Shown piece by piece: positions 29,931-43,602 of a stretch of 64,000 nt of DNA. Within the stretch, counting starts at the first letter, position 1. Every line of letters starts with the position of its first letter. The stretch covers positions 1,875,001 through 1,939,000 of the forward strand of contig NC_061134.1 in the NCBI RefSeq assembly GCF_905220365.1. Reading direction: 5' to 3'. Made by a program: the position numbers and the translations under genes. Source of the stretch: Vanessa cardui. Its lineage: Eukaryota > Arthropoda > Insecta > Lepidoptera > Nymphalidae. The notes below the pieces were generated by a model. That model saw nothing but the letters and a program-made list of their open reading frames with translations. It did no database searches and was not told the DNA's origin.

Positions 29931-31675
29931 TTTTAATTACCACTATTAACAATAAAAGTATTAACAGATATTTCGATCACGATACATCGGTTATACGAAA
30001 GATTTTATGCGACGTTCATACATTCTACATATGAGGCAAAAGCAGGCTCCTTTAATGTATCCGAGGACAAAGACACTCCTTCAAGGACATACTTATCTCC
30101 GTGAAGAAGTGGAAGCGTGTCTTGGAATTTTTCACGAGACGCCATATTCTAGAGTCGCTTGTGAAAATTTTCCCTTTGTCATCACCAAATTGAAGCTGAA
30201 TCATGAATCATGACAATTAAAATACATATTGGAGGTTATAATTAATCAATTATAGTTATTATTGCTGTTAAATGATCGAGGATGTTCCGTCGATAATTGT
30301 TAAGAAACGTTTTCCTGGCTGTGGAGCTTTACTACGCGTCTATTTTATCGTGCAGTTTTGAAACGCAATCAATGTTTAAAACTATATTACTAATAGGATA
30401 AGGTGTAGAGTTTAGAGTAAAATTATACACAAATGATGTATATTTTTAGGTAATTCTTATGTTTTATATATATTTTTAGAAAGAATAGTAGCAAAGCCCT
30501 AAATTAATTAAGGAATGACTAATCCTATTAAGCTTATCTTTTATTTCATTAACTTGTGTTAGGTGTGAGGACGACAATAGACCAAGGGGTCAGAATCGAC
30601 CCTGCGACTTTTTACATCGCTAGACGGCCCGTAAACCATTGCGGTATCGACGCTTTATAAAGTTCAACCTAGGTACACTTTTTGTTATTACTTATTTTTC
30701 TACTTGTATTAAGTTGTTACTTTAATTTAAATCCTTATTGCATTCGGTATTGTAAATAAAAACAAATATTATAAGTTTTTGGTGAACTAAATAAAAGAAA
30801 GATTGCTTGTTTGTATATAGGAGGTAATGTCTTGACCTAATAATCCAATTCTGATTTTTTTTTCACTATCAGAAGGGTATACGCTATAATACATATATAA
30901 TATAAATAATATGTATATCATATAATTATTATTAAAAAATTGCACCTGTGCAAAGTCGGGACGAGTCGCTAGTTACATCACGATAGGACAGATAGACTGA
31001 CCACTTTTTAAATTTTCTATAAAGCAGTACTTAGCAACGCATCCAGATAAGGCTGACTATAATAAAACTTTTACAGCAACGGGTGTACGAGTATCTTCAT
31101 TAAGTGAAATTTATTGAAAGATATTTATCGCGTTCGAAACATTCTCATAAATGAAGATAATCAAACGTTCCCTTTGATGTTTAGCTTTTAATTCTTATCC
31201 TTTGTTGTGGCTTCTCGTTAAAACTGGAATTATCTTGTTCAATGTTCAATATATTTAACAGGATGAGGTTTTTAGAGCAAATATTTTAAAACAAAAACTT
31301 CAAATAAACGTTTTAATAATATAAATGTAAAAGCAAGTTTGTTTGTTTTTTGCGGTTTCAAGTTTTAACAACTCCAACGATCATCATAAAATTTTGCATA
31401 CATAGACAATGGATACGAAAATAGGACATAGAATACTTAATCCCCCGTATTAATTATTAGTATTAAGGGCTCACGCACACGCACGAAAATATAGGAAGAA
31501 ACTAGTTAGAAAATAAGACCATCAAAATATGAGATTATCATTGCAAGTATTTAGACCACAGTGACTGGGACCAGATATAAAGTAATCAGACCAGCGAGGC
31601 AATCGTACGTGTAGAATACATACATTTGTGTATATTTTATTACTATTAACGAGTATATATAATAATAATAATAAA
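29931..31675. other. Intron 1 stretch, no gene seen
   Basis: Contains a tRNA-like SINE shred near 30565-30655 (GTCAGAATCGACCCTGCGAC). A 68-codon plus-strand frame at 30007-30213 has no recognised domain. Confidence 0.5.
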
Positions 31676-31893
31676 AAATATGAGACAACATCACACACAT
31701 TACTCTGATCCCAATGTAAGTAGCTGATGCACTTCTGTTATGGAAATCAGAAGTAACGACGGTACCACAAACACCCAGACCCAAGACAACATAGAAAACT
31801 ATGGTAATCTACATCGACTCGGCCGGGAATCGAACCCAGGACCTCAGAGTGGCGTACTCATAAAAACCGGTGTACACACCACTCGACCATAAA
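31676..31893 (-). repeat. tRNA-derived SINE family B
   Basis: ATGAGACAACATCACACACA, GAAGTAACGACGGTACCACA and ATCGACTCGGCCGGGAATCG, reverse copy of 10173-10400. Confidence 0.85.
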
Positions 31894-32244
31894 TCGTATA
31901 TAAATCGTAAATCTTAAGACATATATTTCTTTGGCATAAAAATATGAAATGATTGAATAATAATCAACGCGTAAATATTAAGTAATATATCAACGAACCT
32001 CGAGTCTGGTTTGAATATAAAGTAGGCACGGATTATATGATCATTCTTGTTTACTTGCATTAATAAGCTCAGTTTTAATATTTGCCGCACCAGATAGATG
32101 TCTAACGTGAAAACATATTTTAATTTGATATCAATATTATCCGGCACAAATGAATATTTGTAGTGAACTTCAATTCGATATATTACTAGTAACTAAATGT
32201 CTTACAAAGTTGACAGTATTTCAGTAATTCTCTGCAATATTGTA

Positions 32245-32350
32245 AGCAAAAAATCTATCTATTAAAAAATCGCTTTAAAATTGGGATATTTCAAAGATTT
32301 AAGCATACGTTGGGACAGGTAGCGGTGAGCGACTTTGTTTTGTACTATGT
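32245..32350 (+). repeat. Fragment of repeat family E
   Basis: AAGCATACGTTGGGACAGGT followed by GCGGTGAGCGACTTTGTTTT. Confidence 0.5.
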
Positions 32351-34080
32351 TATGATATACTGTACTCACATTTATATGTCAATCATACGTCAGGAACTAC
32401 TACTACGACTACAAGTAATATGATTAGTTAATCTACATTTATACCTATTCATAAACTAGATATCTAGAAGAAAAACTTATCAGAAGGAAGTCTTTTTAAT
32501 ATGTCATAATGGACATTATAGATAACATTTAAACACACAGCTCTCCAGTTTCATAACGCATACTTAATATTAAGAAAGAATTCAATAAATTAAAAACAAC
32601 AAGTTTATTCGGTCGTTTTGAATCGCATTCCCGTATCGCATCGCATCGCGGGTGGCGTCGTTAATTACCAATAAGTGTGATTCCTGACACCGAACCACCA
32701 AAGAACCACGATCATTTAATATATCACGACATTGATCCATAAACATTTTAGTACACGTGCTGCCAACCGGATTTTAAAAGGTAATATGTCTAAATTAAAC
32801 AATTTATTAGCATAACGTTTTCAAAGTTTACAAAACAATTAACATTTCAAAAAGGGTGGAATTGTTACTAACAATGCGTTGAAGTAATAAAACCTATTTT
32901 ACGGCCGCTTTTTTCAGAAACGTTCTATTTTAAAATGTAACATATGGAAACACACACAAAAGATCCAAAATAACTCTTATTCCGTCAAAAGTAAGTATTT
33001 TTAGTAAGAAAGTATTTAATGTCCATGTAATAAGAACGAAACAAATGTAATAAAATTCATAAAATCCATGGTAAACAATAACTACTACTACTATAGCTAT
33101 ATGACCTTTAAACAATTAAACAATTGAATTTTGCTGATAAATATATCATTGTAAAGATATTGTAGCATCTATTATTAAAAATCAAACCATTACGACGTAA
33201 AACGTTAAGTACCTACAATACCAAACGAACGACAGCGAATAAAAAACCCTTTGATTTGTTTCAAAGATTTTAGCAAACCTATATATAAACCGTGCAAAAA
33301 TAAGCGCAACGAAAAGAGTCTCACCCTAACTATTTATAAAAATAGATTACCTATAGCGAAACTTCGTGGGCAGTCTAGATCAGGTGTCGTAAACATCACA
33401 AAAAGTGATCGCTACATAATTTAGCCGGATTATAATAAACATCTCACAGCTTACAATCATAACAGTAGCACATTACATACGAAATAAACGTTACAATTTA
33501 ATTTATAATTAAATACATTTATCACACATTACAGTGAACTCTGATTCTTAACTCTACATTAAACTGTGTCAATGTAAATACGTTAGCTATACATGTGTGT
33601 TATAAACTTCAAATATTTTAATGATGTGTGTAATAAAAACTTTTATCTCTAAATAATACTTAAATTGATGAAACTACTTTTTAAATTGATGAACTTTGAC
33701 TTTGGACTATTTTTATTTTTTAAATAAAGAACTGTAAATATCTGACTGCTCGATATAAGGAAGGTCTTCTCTACGTAGAGTTATACCATTAGCATAATAA
33801 TCTGTTGAGGATTGGTGGACACATGATTTCCCTCCTTAACGTTATGAATTTTAAACCAATTTAAGCACATGATAATTTCACCCACAAACTTATATTAGAA
33901 TTGAGACATTATATTTACTGAGCAACTACGGCTCGGTGTATGTATATCTAGTGATTGTCTTAAATCTATAAATGTCAGAGGCGGCTCATCAAAGGCATGA
34001 AAAGTAATAAGCAAGCTGGTTTAAAGGCCATTCCTGACCCTGGTCGCAGACAACAATGCTTTGCTCGAAGGACATCCGAT
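32351..34080. other. Intron 1 stretch, no gene seen
   Basis: AT-rich, no recognised repeat or coding signal. Confidence 0.5.
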
Positions 34081-34081
34081 G

Positions 34082-34089
34082 TGACGTCA
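34082..34089. promoter_or_regulatory. CRE-type palindrome TGACGTCA
   Basis: Perfect CREB/ATF-class site within GTGACGTCAC, in a locally less AT-rich stretch. One of four in intron 1. Binding is an inference. Confidence 0.3.
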
Positions 34090-34188
34090 CGCTGCGGTGA
34101 TTTTTGACAACTAATGTATTCTAAGTATAAATGTGAATACATACATATATATGTACTACAAAAAATAGATTATAACAGAACTTAAAAT

Positions 34189-34388
34189 TTTCGCCCGCGG
34201 CTTCGCTTGCGTTTTAGGATGTTGTTTGTCGTGAGTCAGGCAAAAAAGTAGCCTATGTTCTTTCTTGGAGTTCAAGTTTCCTTCATACCAAATCTCATCA
34301 AATTCAGTTCAGCGGTTTGGTCGTGAAAAAGATACAGTCAGATAGACAGACAGAGTTACTTCCACATTTATAATATAAATATAGATAT
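34189..34388 (+). repeat. Interspersed repeat family D, good copy
   Basis: CGCCCGCGGCTTCGCTTGCG, AGTAGCCTATGTTCTTTCTT, AAATCTCATCAAATTCAGTT and an ACAGACAGAG run. Non-LTR-like 3' tail. Confidence 0.75.
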
Positions 34389-34479
34389 TAACAAGTAAAT
34401 GAGATAAGTTTGTATGTTAAATAGTATTTTTAATGACCACTTACGTTTGGCAATCATATTCAATATACAATTCTTATAA

Positions 34480-34590
34480 ATGCACTTTTAAATTGTCACG
34501 TTACAGTATTGATTTAAACCACCGGTTCGAAAAGTAGATCATACAGAGAAGAAACGGTAAGCAACTCAGTAGTATCTCTTTTTCACAATT
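34480..34590 (-). repeat. Short repeat family C
   Basis: AACCACCGGTTCGAAAAGTA and AAGCAACTCAGTAGTATCTC, reverse orientation, diverged. Confidence 0.65.
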
Positions 34591-35387
34591 TTAATTACAC
34601 ACTAAATATCTGAGTACAAAACATTTTTTTTATATTAAAATCATTAAATTCAAAGACCAGATTTTTTAATATTTATCAATTTTGTTTGGTTTGAGCTAAC
34701 TACCTATACAAGGCGTTTAATAATTTTTTTGTATACAACAATTAAATAATTGCATTTTAAGTATAATTTAAGACAAACTAATATGATTCGCTAAATATAG
34801 AAACCAAGTATTAATTCATCGTAGTCGCATTATATACATACAGGCATATTGTTTTAAGCCTTCGAAGTATAAACAACAACAAAAAATAAATACTTATATT
34901 ATCTTACCGCAGCACATGTAGTACGAACGATTAATTGTTTTTATAAACGCGTTAATTATAACAATTTACCGCCAATTAAAAACGTTTACAATAACCATAC
35001 AAAACACATTATTTTTATTGAGTCCGTGAAGCGAATTACGTAACAAACAAACAATTCAATAATTCTATTTTTATATATTGTTGCATGTAGCGCAATTGAT
35101 TTGAAACACGAACCCCGTCAGACTGTCCATAAGATTTTCAACTTTATTTCTATCACGATAAGGTTCGAAATATCGATTATATTTTTATCAATACAGAACT
35201 ACCGTCACATCGGTTAGAGTGTATCGTCTCACGCGAACTTAATTCACTTCTTTACTGTATTTGTTTTCACTGGAAGATAAATCAAAGTTTTCTATGAGAA
35301 AATGAGAGTACATGATTAAACAGTTGGTATTTTTTTATATGATCACTATCTGATGGTGAGTGGTTATCGGAGAGTAACGTGAGTAGT

Positions 35388-35725
35388 AAAACAAAGTCGC
35401 TTACCGCTGTCAGTCCCTATGTTTGCTTAGATGTTTAATATTACATAACGGATTTTTAAGCAGTTTTTTGAATGTATAGATTGATTCTAGAGTTTATATG
35501 TATAATACGTGCGCGAGAATGACTGAAAGCTTTGTACGACATTCTGCAGTATATTTAGCATTGCAAGCGAAAAAGCCGGGGTCGTTCGCTAGTAGAACTA
35601 TGAATCAAATTTATTTTATTCAAGTAAACAAAACCGTACAACATTTTGAATCATCAAAATTTCAACGGTAACACCGTTTGGGAAAACTCCAACGAGAAGA
35701 AACAGCAAAGAAAAGTTTGTTATTT
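35388..35725 (-). repeat. Families E (35388-35595) and C (35600-35725), adjacent copies
   Basis: AAAACAAAGTCGCTTACCGC starts a reverse family E copy ending GGGGTCGTTCGCTAG. A diverged family C copy follows (TTTATTTTATTCAAGTAAAC, ACGAGAAGAAACAGCAAAG). Confidence 0.65.
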
Positions 35726-36002
35726 CAAAATTAAAGTTGTTTCAAGGGAAACACGTGGACTTGACACGAACGAAAATAGCCATTCGTCAATTCACACGTA
35801 ATTGAAATCCTAAGAATTTTCAATATCATTTATACAAACACGAACATGTTTATAAAGCCGTTTGAATGGACGTTTACCTTCTCCTAGTTTCCAGCGTCGC
35901 GTCGTACCACGTGACCGTTTTTTTCCTCTAATTATCGCTGTAGGTTTTCTCAAAACAAACAAAATTAAAATTTTAGCATTTCATATTACGCAACATAATA
36001 TA

Positions 36003-36172
36003 AAACAAGTCGCTTACCGCTGTCTGTCACTATGTATGGTTAGATCTTTAATAGATTATATAAGTAGATAGACTAATTCATGAGGAAGGTTTTTGTATGT
36101 AATACATGGAAAATACAGTAGAGAAACACATTCTGTAATATATTTAGTATCAGTATTGCATCCGTGAAGCAC
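36003..36172 (-). repeat. Repeat family E
   Basis: ACAAGTCGCTTACCGCTGTC and 'ttagtatcagtattgcatccgtg' in reverse order, as in 35388-35595. Confidence 0.6.
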
Positions 36173-36194
36173 AAGTTTATTTATTATTTATAAT

Positions 36195-36400
36195 TTAATT
36201 TGTGTTTATAATTCATCTCGTGCTCGGCGTTGAAGGAAAACATCGTGAGGAAACCTGCATGTGTCTAATTTCATCGAAATTCTGCCACATGTGTATTCCA
36301 TCAACCCGCATTAGAGCAGCGTGGTGGAATATATTCCAAGTCCTCTCCTTAATGGAAGAGGAGGCCTTATCCCAGCAGTGGACAATTTACAGGCTGTTAC
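36195..36400 (+). repeat. Family A SINE, 5'-truncated
   Basis: Lacks the tRNA-like head; begins at TTTGTGTTTATAATTCATCT and runs through CTCGTGCTCGGCGTTGAAGG to ATTTACAGGCTGTTAC. Confidence 0.85.
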
Positions 36401-37072
36401 ATACTTTATTGCACCCGTGAGGGTCGCTAGTTACACAATACATTCAATTTACTCTTCACCCATTCGTTGAAATAAATATGTCGATATCTTAACTACTTTT
36501 TGTTCATGCAATTAGAAGTATTATAAATATAATTAACATAGTATATCAAACGATGTACAAATTGAGCTGGTTACTTGCTCAACTAGCACTATGCTTAAGT
36601 AAGTTATTTGCATTCAAATCTGTCAGCATTAGAACAGGAAACATTGTTTAATCAAATCACTCACCATAAAAGCAGTAATATATTCAGCAAGTGTTCATCG
36701 TCGATACATCAAATAATATTAATATCGGTTAATGTTCAGAAATTAAAAAAGCCCCGGTGTTCTATATAATAGAGGGGTATTTTTTATCCGGTTAATACCA
36801 GATTCACACAAAAAACTTCGAAACTTTCACTGCCAAGTCACTGTAATTATAATATAAAGAAAACTATTGATACAATTACTAAATGTTGATTTATTAGTAC
36901 AAAATAATTTAAATAGGACTTGGCTTCTATGAGATCTCAAAACTTTTTGCGATGGAAAGACTGCATCGAGAGACTTGGCATTTTTTTACATTTAATGTTT
37001 TTGGTAGGATATAATTAATATATTCTGTAATAGATAGTAGAAAATAAAGTCGCGCTCTGGTTTCGTCTATTA

Positions 37073-37322
37073 GTAACAGCCTGTGATTTTTCTACAGCTG
37101 AGCTAAGGTCTCCTCTCTCTATGAGAAGAATGTTTGGAGCTTATTAGCTGTTTCAATGTAGAATGGTGGAGTGATACACATATGACAAAATTTTGTTGAA
37201 ATAAAAATCATATAGGTCATCTCACGATGTTTTCCTTCACAGCAAACCATAAACACAAACGCAGCACGTGTTAATTCAGTGGTACTTGCGTGGGTTTGAA
37301 CCAACAATTTGTTAAGGCTCCT
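37073..37322 (-). repeat. Diverged family A SINE
   Basis: ACAGCCTGTGATTTTTCTAC, CTCACGATGTTTTCCTTCAC and GCGTGGGTTTGAACC in reverse. Confidence 0.7.
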
Positions 37323-37638
37323 TCCGTCTGTTCTTCAAAACATTAGCGTGATAAGACAATATTAGTGTCGATTAAGAAAAAAAAACACTAGCTAAACAAT
37401 CTGTCAAGCAACGGGACGCTATTGTAACATAATCACATAGTAACTCCGAGAGTGACTTCACAATTGCGTGGTACGGTTCAATAGTCTTGCACAGGAACTA
37501 TGCCCATTCGTCTCTAACTGTAGAGAAAACACGACATTGTTTTCGTTTTCTTTCATGGAAACGTTGTTATAGTCTGATGCACAGATTGTAGTCTAGTCAA
37601 AGGGAAGCCGCGGGTTCGTAATTAGACAAATAAACTAG

Positions 37639-37646
37639 TGACGTCA
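37639..37646. promoter_or_regulatory. CRE-type palindrome TGACGTCA
   Basis: Within GTGACGTCACGTCA, so a half site follows immediately. Second of four in intron 1. Confidence 0.3.
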
Positions 37647-37893
37647 CGTCAACATTTTACCTCGACTTCGTATGGCTACAATTTGTTCAGTCAGAATTAT
37701 TGTAGCCTTGTAACGAGGACTTTTTGTCTTAGTCAGTCAGTCCAGTTTTCCTTATATACGAACATATATATTTACCTCTTTATAATATTGACATTGATAA
37801 TGCAATCGGCAATTCGATGACGATAGTGGTATTATTGAGATATTTTATTTTACGAATTTATACTATTACTGTATTACTAAGTGTTCACTCTTC

Positions 37894-37933
37894 TACTAGT
37901 ATGAAGTGGAAGATATTCCACTTCATACTAGTA
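37894..37933. repeat. Perfect 18-bp inverted repeat with 4-nt loop
   Basis: TACTAGTATGAAGTGGAA, loop GATA, then the exact inverse. A cruciform or hairpin could form. Confidence 0.85.
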
Positions 37934-38199
37934 TCTATTGGCTTATTATTTATGTGTACCAAGTGTTCTATTACAAAAGCAAAAAAAGTAAAACTGCACA
38001 CAAAGACAGCCTTATCATTAATAGCGATCTCTTACAGATGTATTCTGTTAAAAGTAAATCGAAAGATACAGTTCGGAGATTGCAGATTATACTAGTTACC
38101 CACTCCGGCTACGCGAGGGTGAAATTTTGTAAAAAAAATTATATGATAAATATAAATTACACTATTACTTGTCTTGCTTTCTATAAGTAAAATAAAATT

Positions 38200-39400
38200 T
38201 GCAATCTAAACTAGACTAGGAATTTTATCCCGCGTTTCGATTATGTGTTAGGCGTGGTAGGAAGTTGGGTTGTATTTGTCAGGTGTTAGGTACCCTATGT
38301 ACCCCTAAAATTATAATGGAAAATATAATAATGAGTGCTTAAGTAGTTAATACGTAAAAGCGTAACTGACAAACAAACTGACACATTTATAACATAAGTT
38401 AGGATAACATGACAGAAGATGTTTCGCATAAATCTAAAAACAAACAAAACTTGTGCTTGTAATTCATGTAGTGATCCAATACAAAAAGCTTAGAATCGCA
38501 CCGGAAACGAGAGAGACATGGGGGTCACAAGTTCGATGCCCGGACGTAGCGCTAATGCTCTAAAACGAATGGCCACATTGTGTGTACGGCTTATCTATTT
38601 TATCAGACTCCAATGATATGACCTCTGTATGCATATGGTGATGGAGATCACTTCAAGATACCCCTAATAAGACACAATGGAACTAAATATGAGTTTAAAA
38701 TGAATCATTTTGCTTCTATATAAGGCATCGCTCTTTCAATAGCATTAATCTGTACGTACGGTAATATAGTGATGAGAGGTATGTACAATTTAACTATACT
38801 ATTAACTCGACCTAACTATTCACGGGTACAACGTTTTCATACTTTTTACTTATAACAATTTTCATAAAAAATAAGTTATCATGAAGGGAGACCCACTTTA
38901 TAATTGAAATATTCAAAATTCTGCTGAAGTTTTTAAAATTAATCTATGATTCAAATTTCAAGCTTTTTGGCTCACAATTAGTTTGACTATGTATTGATAA
39001 TAATCAGTCAATATTCAGGGCACAACTGTATTACTATAAATTGTAACTCTATATATATATATATACTATCTATAAATGTTATTCACTACCTAAGAAACCG
39101 TTAAATTTAAAAACCATACAGAATTGTTTGCGTGCAAGAGGTTATCACTAGTTAGTGAGTTGACAGATAGCTCAGTTTGGAAATGAAACGATCAGCTCCT
39201 GGAAATTTATTTATAATATTACATAGTGTAGACACTGTAGAAATTAAACAAAAAATCAGCAAAATTTATTTCGCCGATTCTTCAGCATCAGAGTATTTTC
39301 TTTTCCGAAACCGTGATATATTATATATAGAATAAATTAATTTAATTGATAGATTGGCAAACTATCTTTATCGTTTTCAAACAGTGATCAGAAGAAGATT
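38200..39400. other. Intron 1 stretch, no gene seen
   Basis: AT-rich; a tRNA-like B box shred (CACAAGTTCGATGCCCGGAC) near 38528. Nothing else assigned. Confidence 0.5.
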
Positions 39401-39418
39401 CTGTAAGAACTCACTTAC

Positions 39419-39720
39419 GTCGATTCTATTTCATGTTTGTATCCGTTCCGTGTTATATAAATTCAGTTAATATAGCATCACTATCTGACATAGCACGACG
39501 AGTTTCACGGTGAATTTCGTGTTTGAACTTACAGAATAGCTCGAAAGTCACTTTTTCGTAAAGTTCGTTTTCGTCACTGTTTGCATAACGCCGTCCCTTC
39601 GTACAGGCAACCGCTTGTTTATTCTATAAGGGCGGTATATTAAACAAGGCTACCGTGCACATAACAGTCGACTGAGAGAAGGCGATAAGCCGTTTAGCGC
39701 GGAACATTGCTGACACCAAT
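39419..39720 (-). promoter_or_regulatory. Possible 5' UTR exon or promoter island (weak)
   Basis: A less AT-rich, CpG-containing stretch ends, on the minus strand, in a near-ideal splice donor (GTAAGTGAGT from 39418). No long open frame, so it would be non-coding. No cap site or acceptor is established. It could be an upstream or alternative Frl exon or chance. Confidence 0.15.
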
Positions 39721-39759
39721 CCATAAGTTACTGGAATTGATAGCTTCCAATCCTTGTTA

Positions 39760-42700
39760 GTTGTTGAGACACGACGCTAAATGTAACCAAGGATTTCCTG
39801 GTAAAGATTGTGAGGTTGTATCTAGCCTTTGCTGCAACGTAAACACTTTAAAACATAAAAGAAAAACTTAACCATCAGTCCGTATCCCGAACATAATCTT
39901 TACCAACGTAGGACGCAATAAGTAAATAAAAGATGAATCATATGTGACCTTACAAAAAAGAAACTAATTCTATATTCTAATGTATTAATCGATATATAGC
40001 TCGTCTAGGCCCCTAGGCTATGTTTTTGTTTTAGCGGTCTCTAAGCGACGGCTAAAGCAATGATAAGTATATAATATAACAACGTCATAAGTATTTGAAA
40101 TTTATGGAATCTTTGTGGATAGCAAATGTGCATCATAAATACTGATTAAAATTCGAACGAGTATCAGAAGTTTTTTTAATTTTTCTGATGCAATGCAGTA
40201 AACCTGCATATGACGTATACATATTTATTCACCGCCACCAGCAGTAAAGTAGAATGATAGAATAATATACAATAGCTTCTCTTAAAGTATATATTATTTA
40301 GCAGTGGGAAATCAACAAAAGGTTCCTTCAAATATTTACTTTTCTTTTGAGGCTCTCTAAAATTATTTCAAATCGATAGACTGTGACAACGTAAGGAAGA
40401 ATCTACCATTATAAAAGAAGCTTCAGTATTTTTTGTTTACATAAATAAGTATCCGTAATGTGACACGCGCATGTGGGCCGCGAGTTCGAAGCCCGTGTTA
40501 GAACATAATGGTGCGATTGTCGCTCCGTTAGACGCCTACCTCTTCGTTACTATATTCAATATTTTCTAAGAAACTGTGACGTGTCACACATTGTACCCAA
40601 TATAATGAATATTTAAAGCGAGGGGTCATAATAATATTATTAAAAAATATATATATTCTAAATTTAAAAAAAACGTATGCATATCTTACTCATTGTAATA
40701 TGTCCTTTTATGTGTATATGGGCAATGTTACTTTAATACACTACACGGTCTTACCCTTAGGTAGGTACTATCGACTATTTAGCATGTTAGCTTAGTATAC
40801 AATGCTAGCAGCTAAAATTGTTCACTCAAAAAATAAAAAGCATCCTAGACGAGAGCATACTTTTAGAAAAATATTAATTATTAATAAATCAACGAATATA
40901 TAAATATTAATGTCAAACGTACATGTGACCGAAGGTCGTTACTTTTAATATAAAGGTATTTATTTATATTACAATGGTCGAAAGTAAGATATAAACTTGG
41001 ATTTCTTCACATGAATCAACAATAAAACGTCTAAAATCTAACCTGTTTTCGCCTCTGAGATGTTAACAACATCCTTTACACAATTCTTAAAAAATATCTT
41101 GATAATATGACAATTGCTTGAATAGCCAAGTAAATCTACAATAAGTTTTGAAACAATTATTCTATAACAACATACATTACATGTTAAAGCAAAAAAAGTT
41201 CAGTTGTGTGTGCTAAGGGCATAACCCAGATATGTAAGTGTAACCCCGCACTAATCAAATACATTAACAAGTTGATGACATAATTCTCAAAGAACGTCGC
41301 TTCGTGGCAACGCCTTTTAATGGTATTGCAAGGCTGTGTGCATGTAATCTAGAATTGCATTTATTATACACGATTTATAAATATAATTTCTTCATACACT
41401 ACATTTATGACTTTGTATTTTTTTTTTATGTACTATACATGCATATATCCAACTCTTTTACTTAACGAAGGGAACATTGGATCCATCTTCTTCTTCCATC
41501 GTATACTTTTCGAAACGCGGAGAAATGGACGTTGATGAACTATATCGGCTTTTTCTATATACAACAACCCTTGGCAACCGTCAGCTGTCAACCACTTCAG
41601 TGTTGTCCACCATCGTGTCCGCATAAGCCCAAATCGATTATCATCTGTTTTAATGGTGAGCAAGTATAACTACAGGATCAAGGGACATAATATCATAACC
41701 TCTATGGTTAGTGGCGCATTGGTTTTGTCTCTAGTGGTTGAATGGGCAGTGGTGACCAATTTTCATTTTTAAAAATAAAATCATTATGAAAATCTGTCCC
41801 TGTTAATTAAGATGTTAACTCACACACCAAAGAGGCGAATTAATTAATTATCTTTATAATTTGTTTGTTTAATCTCATTAACAAAAACAGTGTCATTATT
41901 TATAGCAAAGTCAAGGCGAGCACGTGACCTATCTCTTTAAACAAAAATAAATATTATAATATTTCCTCTTAACGTGGCTTATCATTTAACAAAATATTTT
42001 ATTAAATGTAATATCCTTCCTTTTTACGATAGCGACCAAGGTCAGCATACGATAAATTATATTGAAACATTAAAAACATACATATAATACTTTAAAAACT
42101 TTAATTAATTTAATGATTTTTCGCTTAACGTGACAGCGCAGATAGAATTTAAAACTAAATTAACACTTAAGTATTACATAGAAAACAGAACGTAAACTGC
42201 AGGTCTGAATTGAATAAGAATATCACATATTAATTACTATAAAGAAATAGTCAAGATAAAAATGTTAATTGCAAGCCCTTCAAATGCTAGATAACTCTAG
42301 TAATTGTCAGCAATTAACTAACCCGACATTCTAGATATACATGTAACCGACCATAATCCTAATTTGTGTTGTAATAAAACTATTAAAATCGATGTTTATT
42401 ACGTAAAGTCTTTAGATTATAATCTATGGCTCTCAATTTATTTAACGTCTCCTAAAATTCATTTCAAATTTAAGGCAAATTAATACGTACTTAGAAAAAT
42501 ATAATGAATAATAACGTAATAGAATAAATTAAAAAAAAATATGCCTTTAAAGAGTAAGGCTTGTAAACATTTATAAAATATACGTTTTAAGCATTGACAA
42601 GAAATAAACATTTCAACATCAAGCAACACGTGTGAGATGAGTCAGTACCTGACAGTTCCCTTGGCTTCTCCAATTCCAAGGAATATATACGGAACTGGCT

Positions 42701-43600
42701 TTGTATTCTAATAATAAGAAAAGTACAAAAATCTTTACGATAAAATTACAGAACAAAAACGTACATTTAATTCTTACAAACATTTCGCACTTACGTACAT
42801 TCGATTTGGAATATAATATTATATTTAAATATTTTTTAAGTTTAAGTAATAAAATCTTGCTTGTTAGAAGTTATCTGTAAGATAATATGTTTTTTAAATA
42901 TGGAATTTGGAAATTTTAAATAAGTCTTTTTATTTATGTAACCGAAAGTTTCAGTCACAAAACTAAAAACTTAAATGTTACTTTGAAGTTCTGAAAGTTT
43001 TACATACTGAAACAACCACGATTGAATAGTAAGTAAATGAACTAGGAAAAATAAAATCTGAAGGAGACGGCAGTAACTAACCCGCACAAGGCACTTACTT
43101 TAAACTGTATCTTTCAACTAGAATTTCATGTCATGAAGCTAAGCACTGCAACCAGTAGAACTCTTACACAGTAAAAAGTCCCAATAAAAATATTTTTTAC
43201 GTAAAATTATAAAGCAGTAACTTCATTCGATCGGCTTAATCATTGTTTAAACTATATAAATAATAAAAAAATGAGATAAGACTGCGTCTTCACGCATAAA
43301 CTAGACATAAAATGTTTTGCATTAAATATATAGTCCAGGATGTGAGACTGACAAAATATACTGTATACAATTAAATCATACATTATAAAATTACATTTAT
43401 ATATCCTCTATGAAATCAATTGCTCCACGCTGTATTATTTGTAATTTGCATAACAATTAATATTTTCTAACATACGTTTCAACTTTAATAGACAAAGTAA
43501 TAAATACGAGCGGATATATATCATATAAACAAATACCTTGCAACGGGAAATATTAACTTAGCAAAATCGGAAACTTTGTCAATATACATTATAGTGTTAT
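39760..43600. other. Intron 1 stretch, no gene seen
   Basis: AT-rich. A degraded family F copy lies at about 41665-41765. A 76-codon minus frame at 41663-41433 is GC-richer than its surroundings but unrecognised. Confidence 0.45.
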
Positions 43601-43602
43601 TG

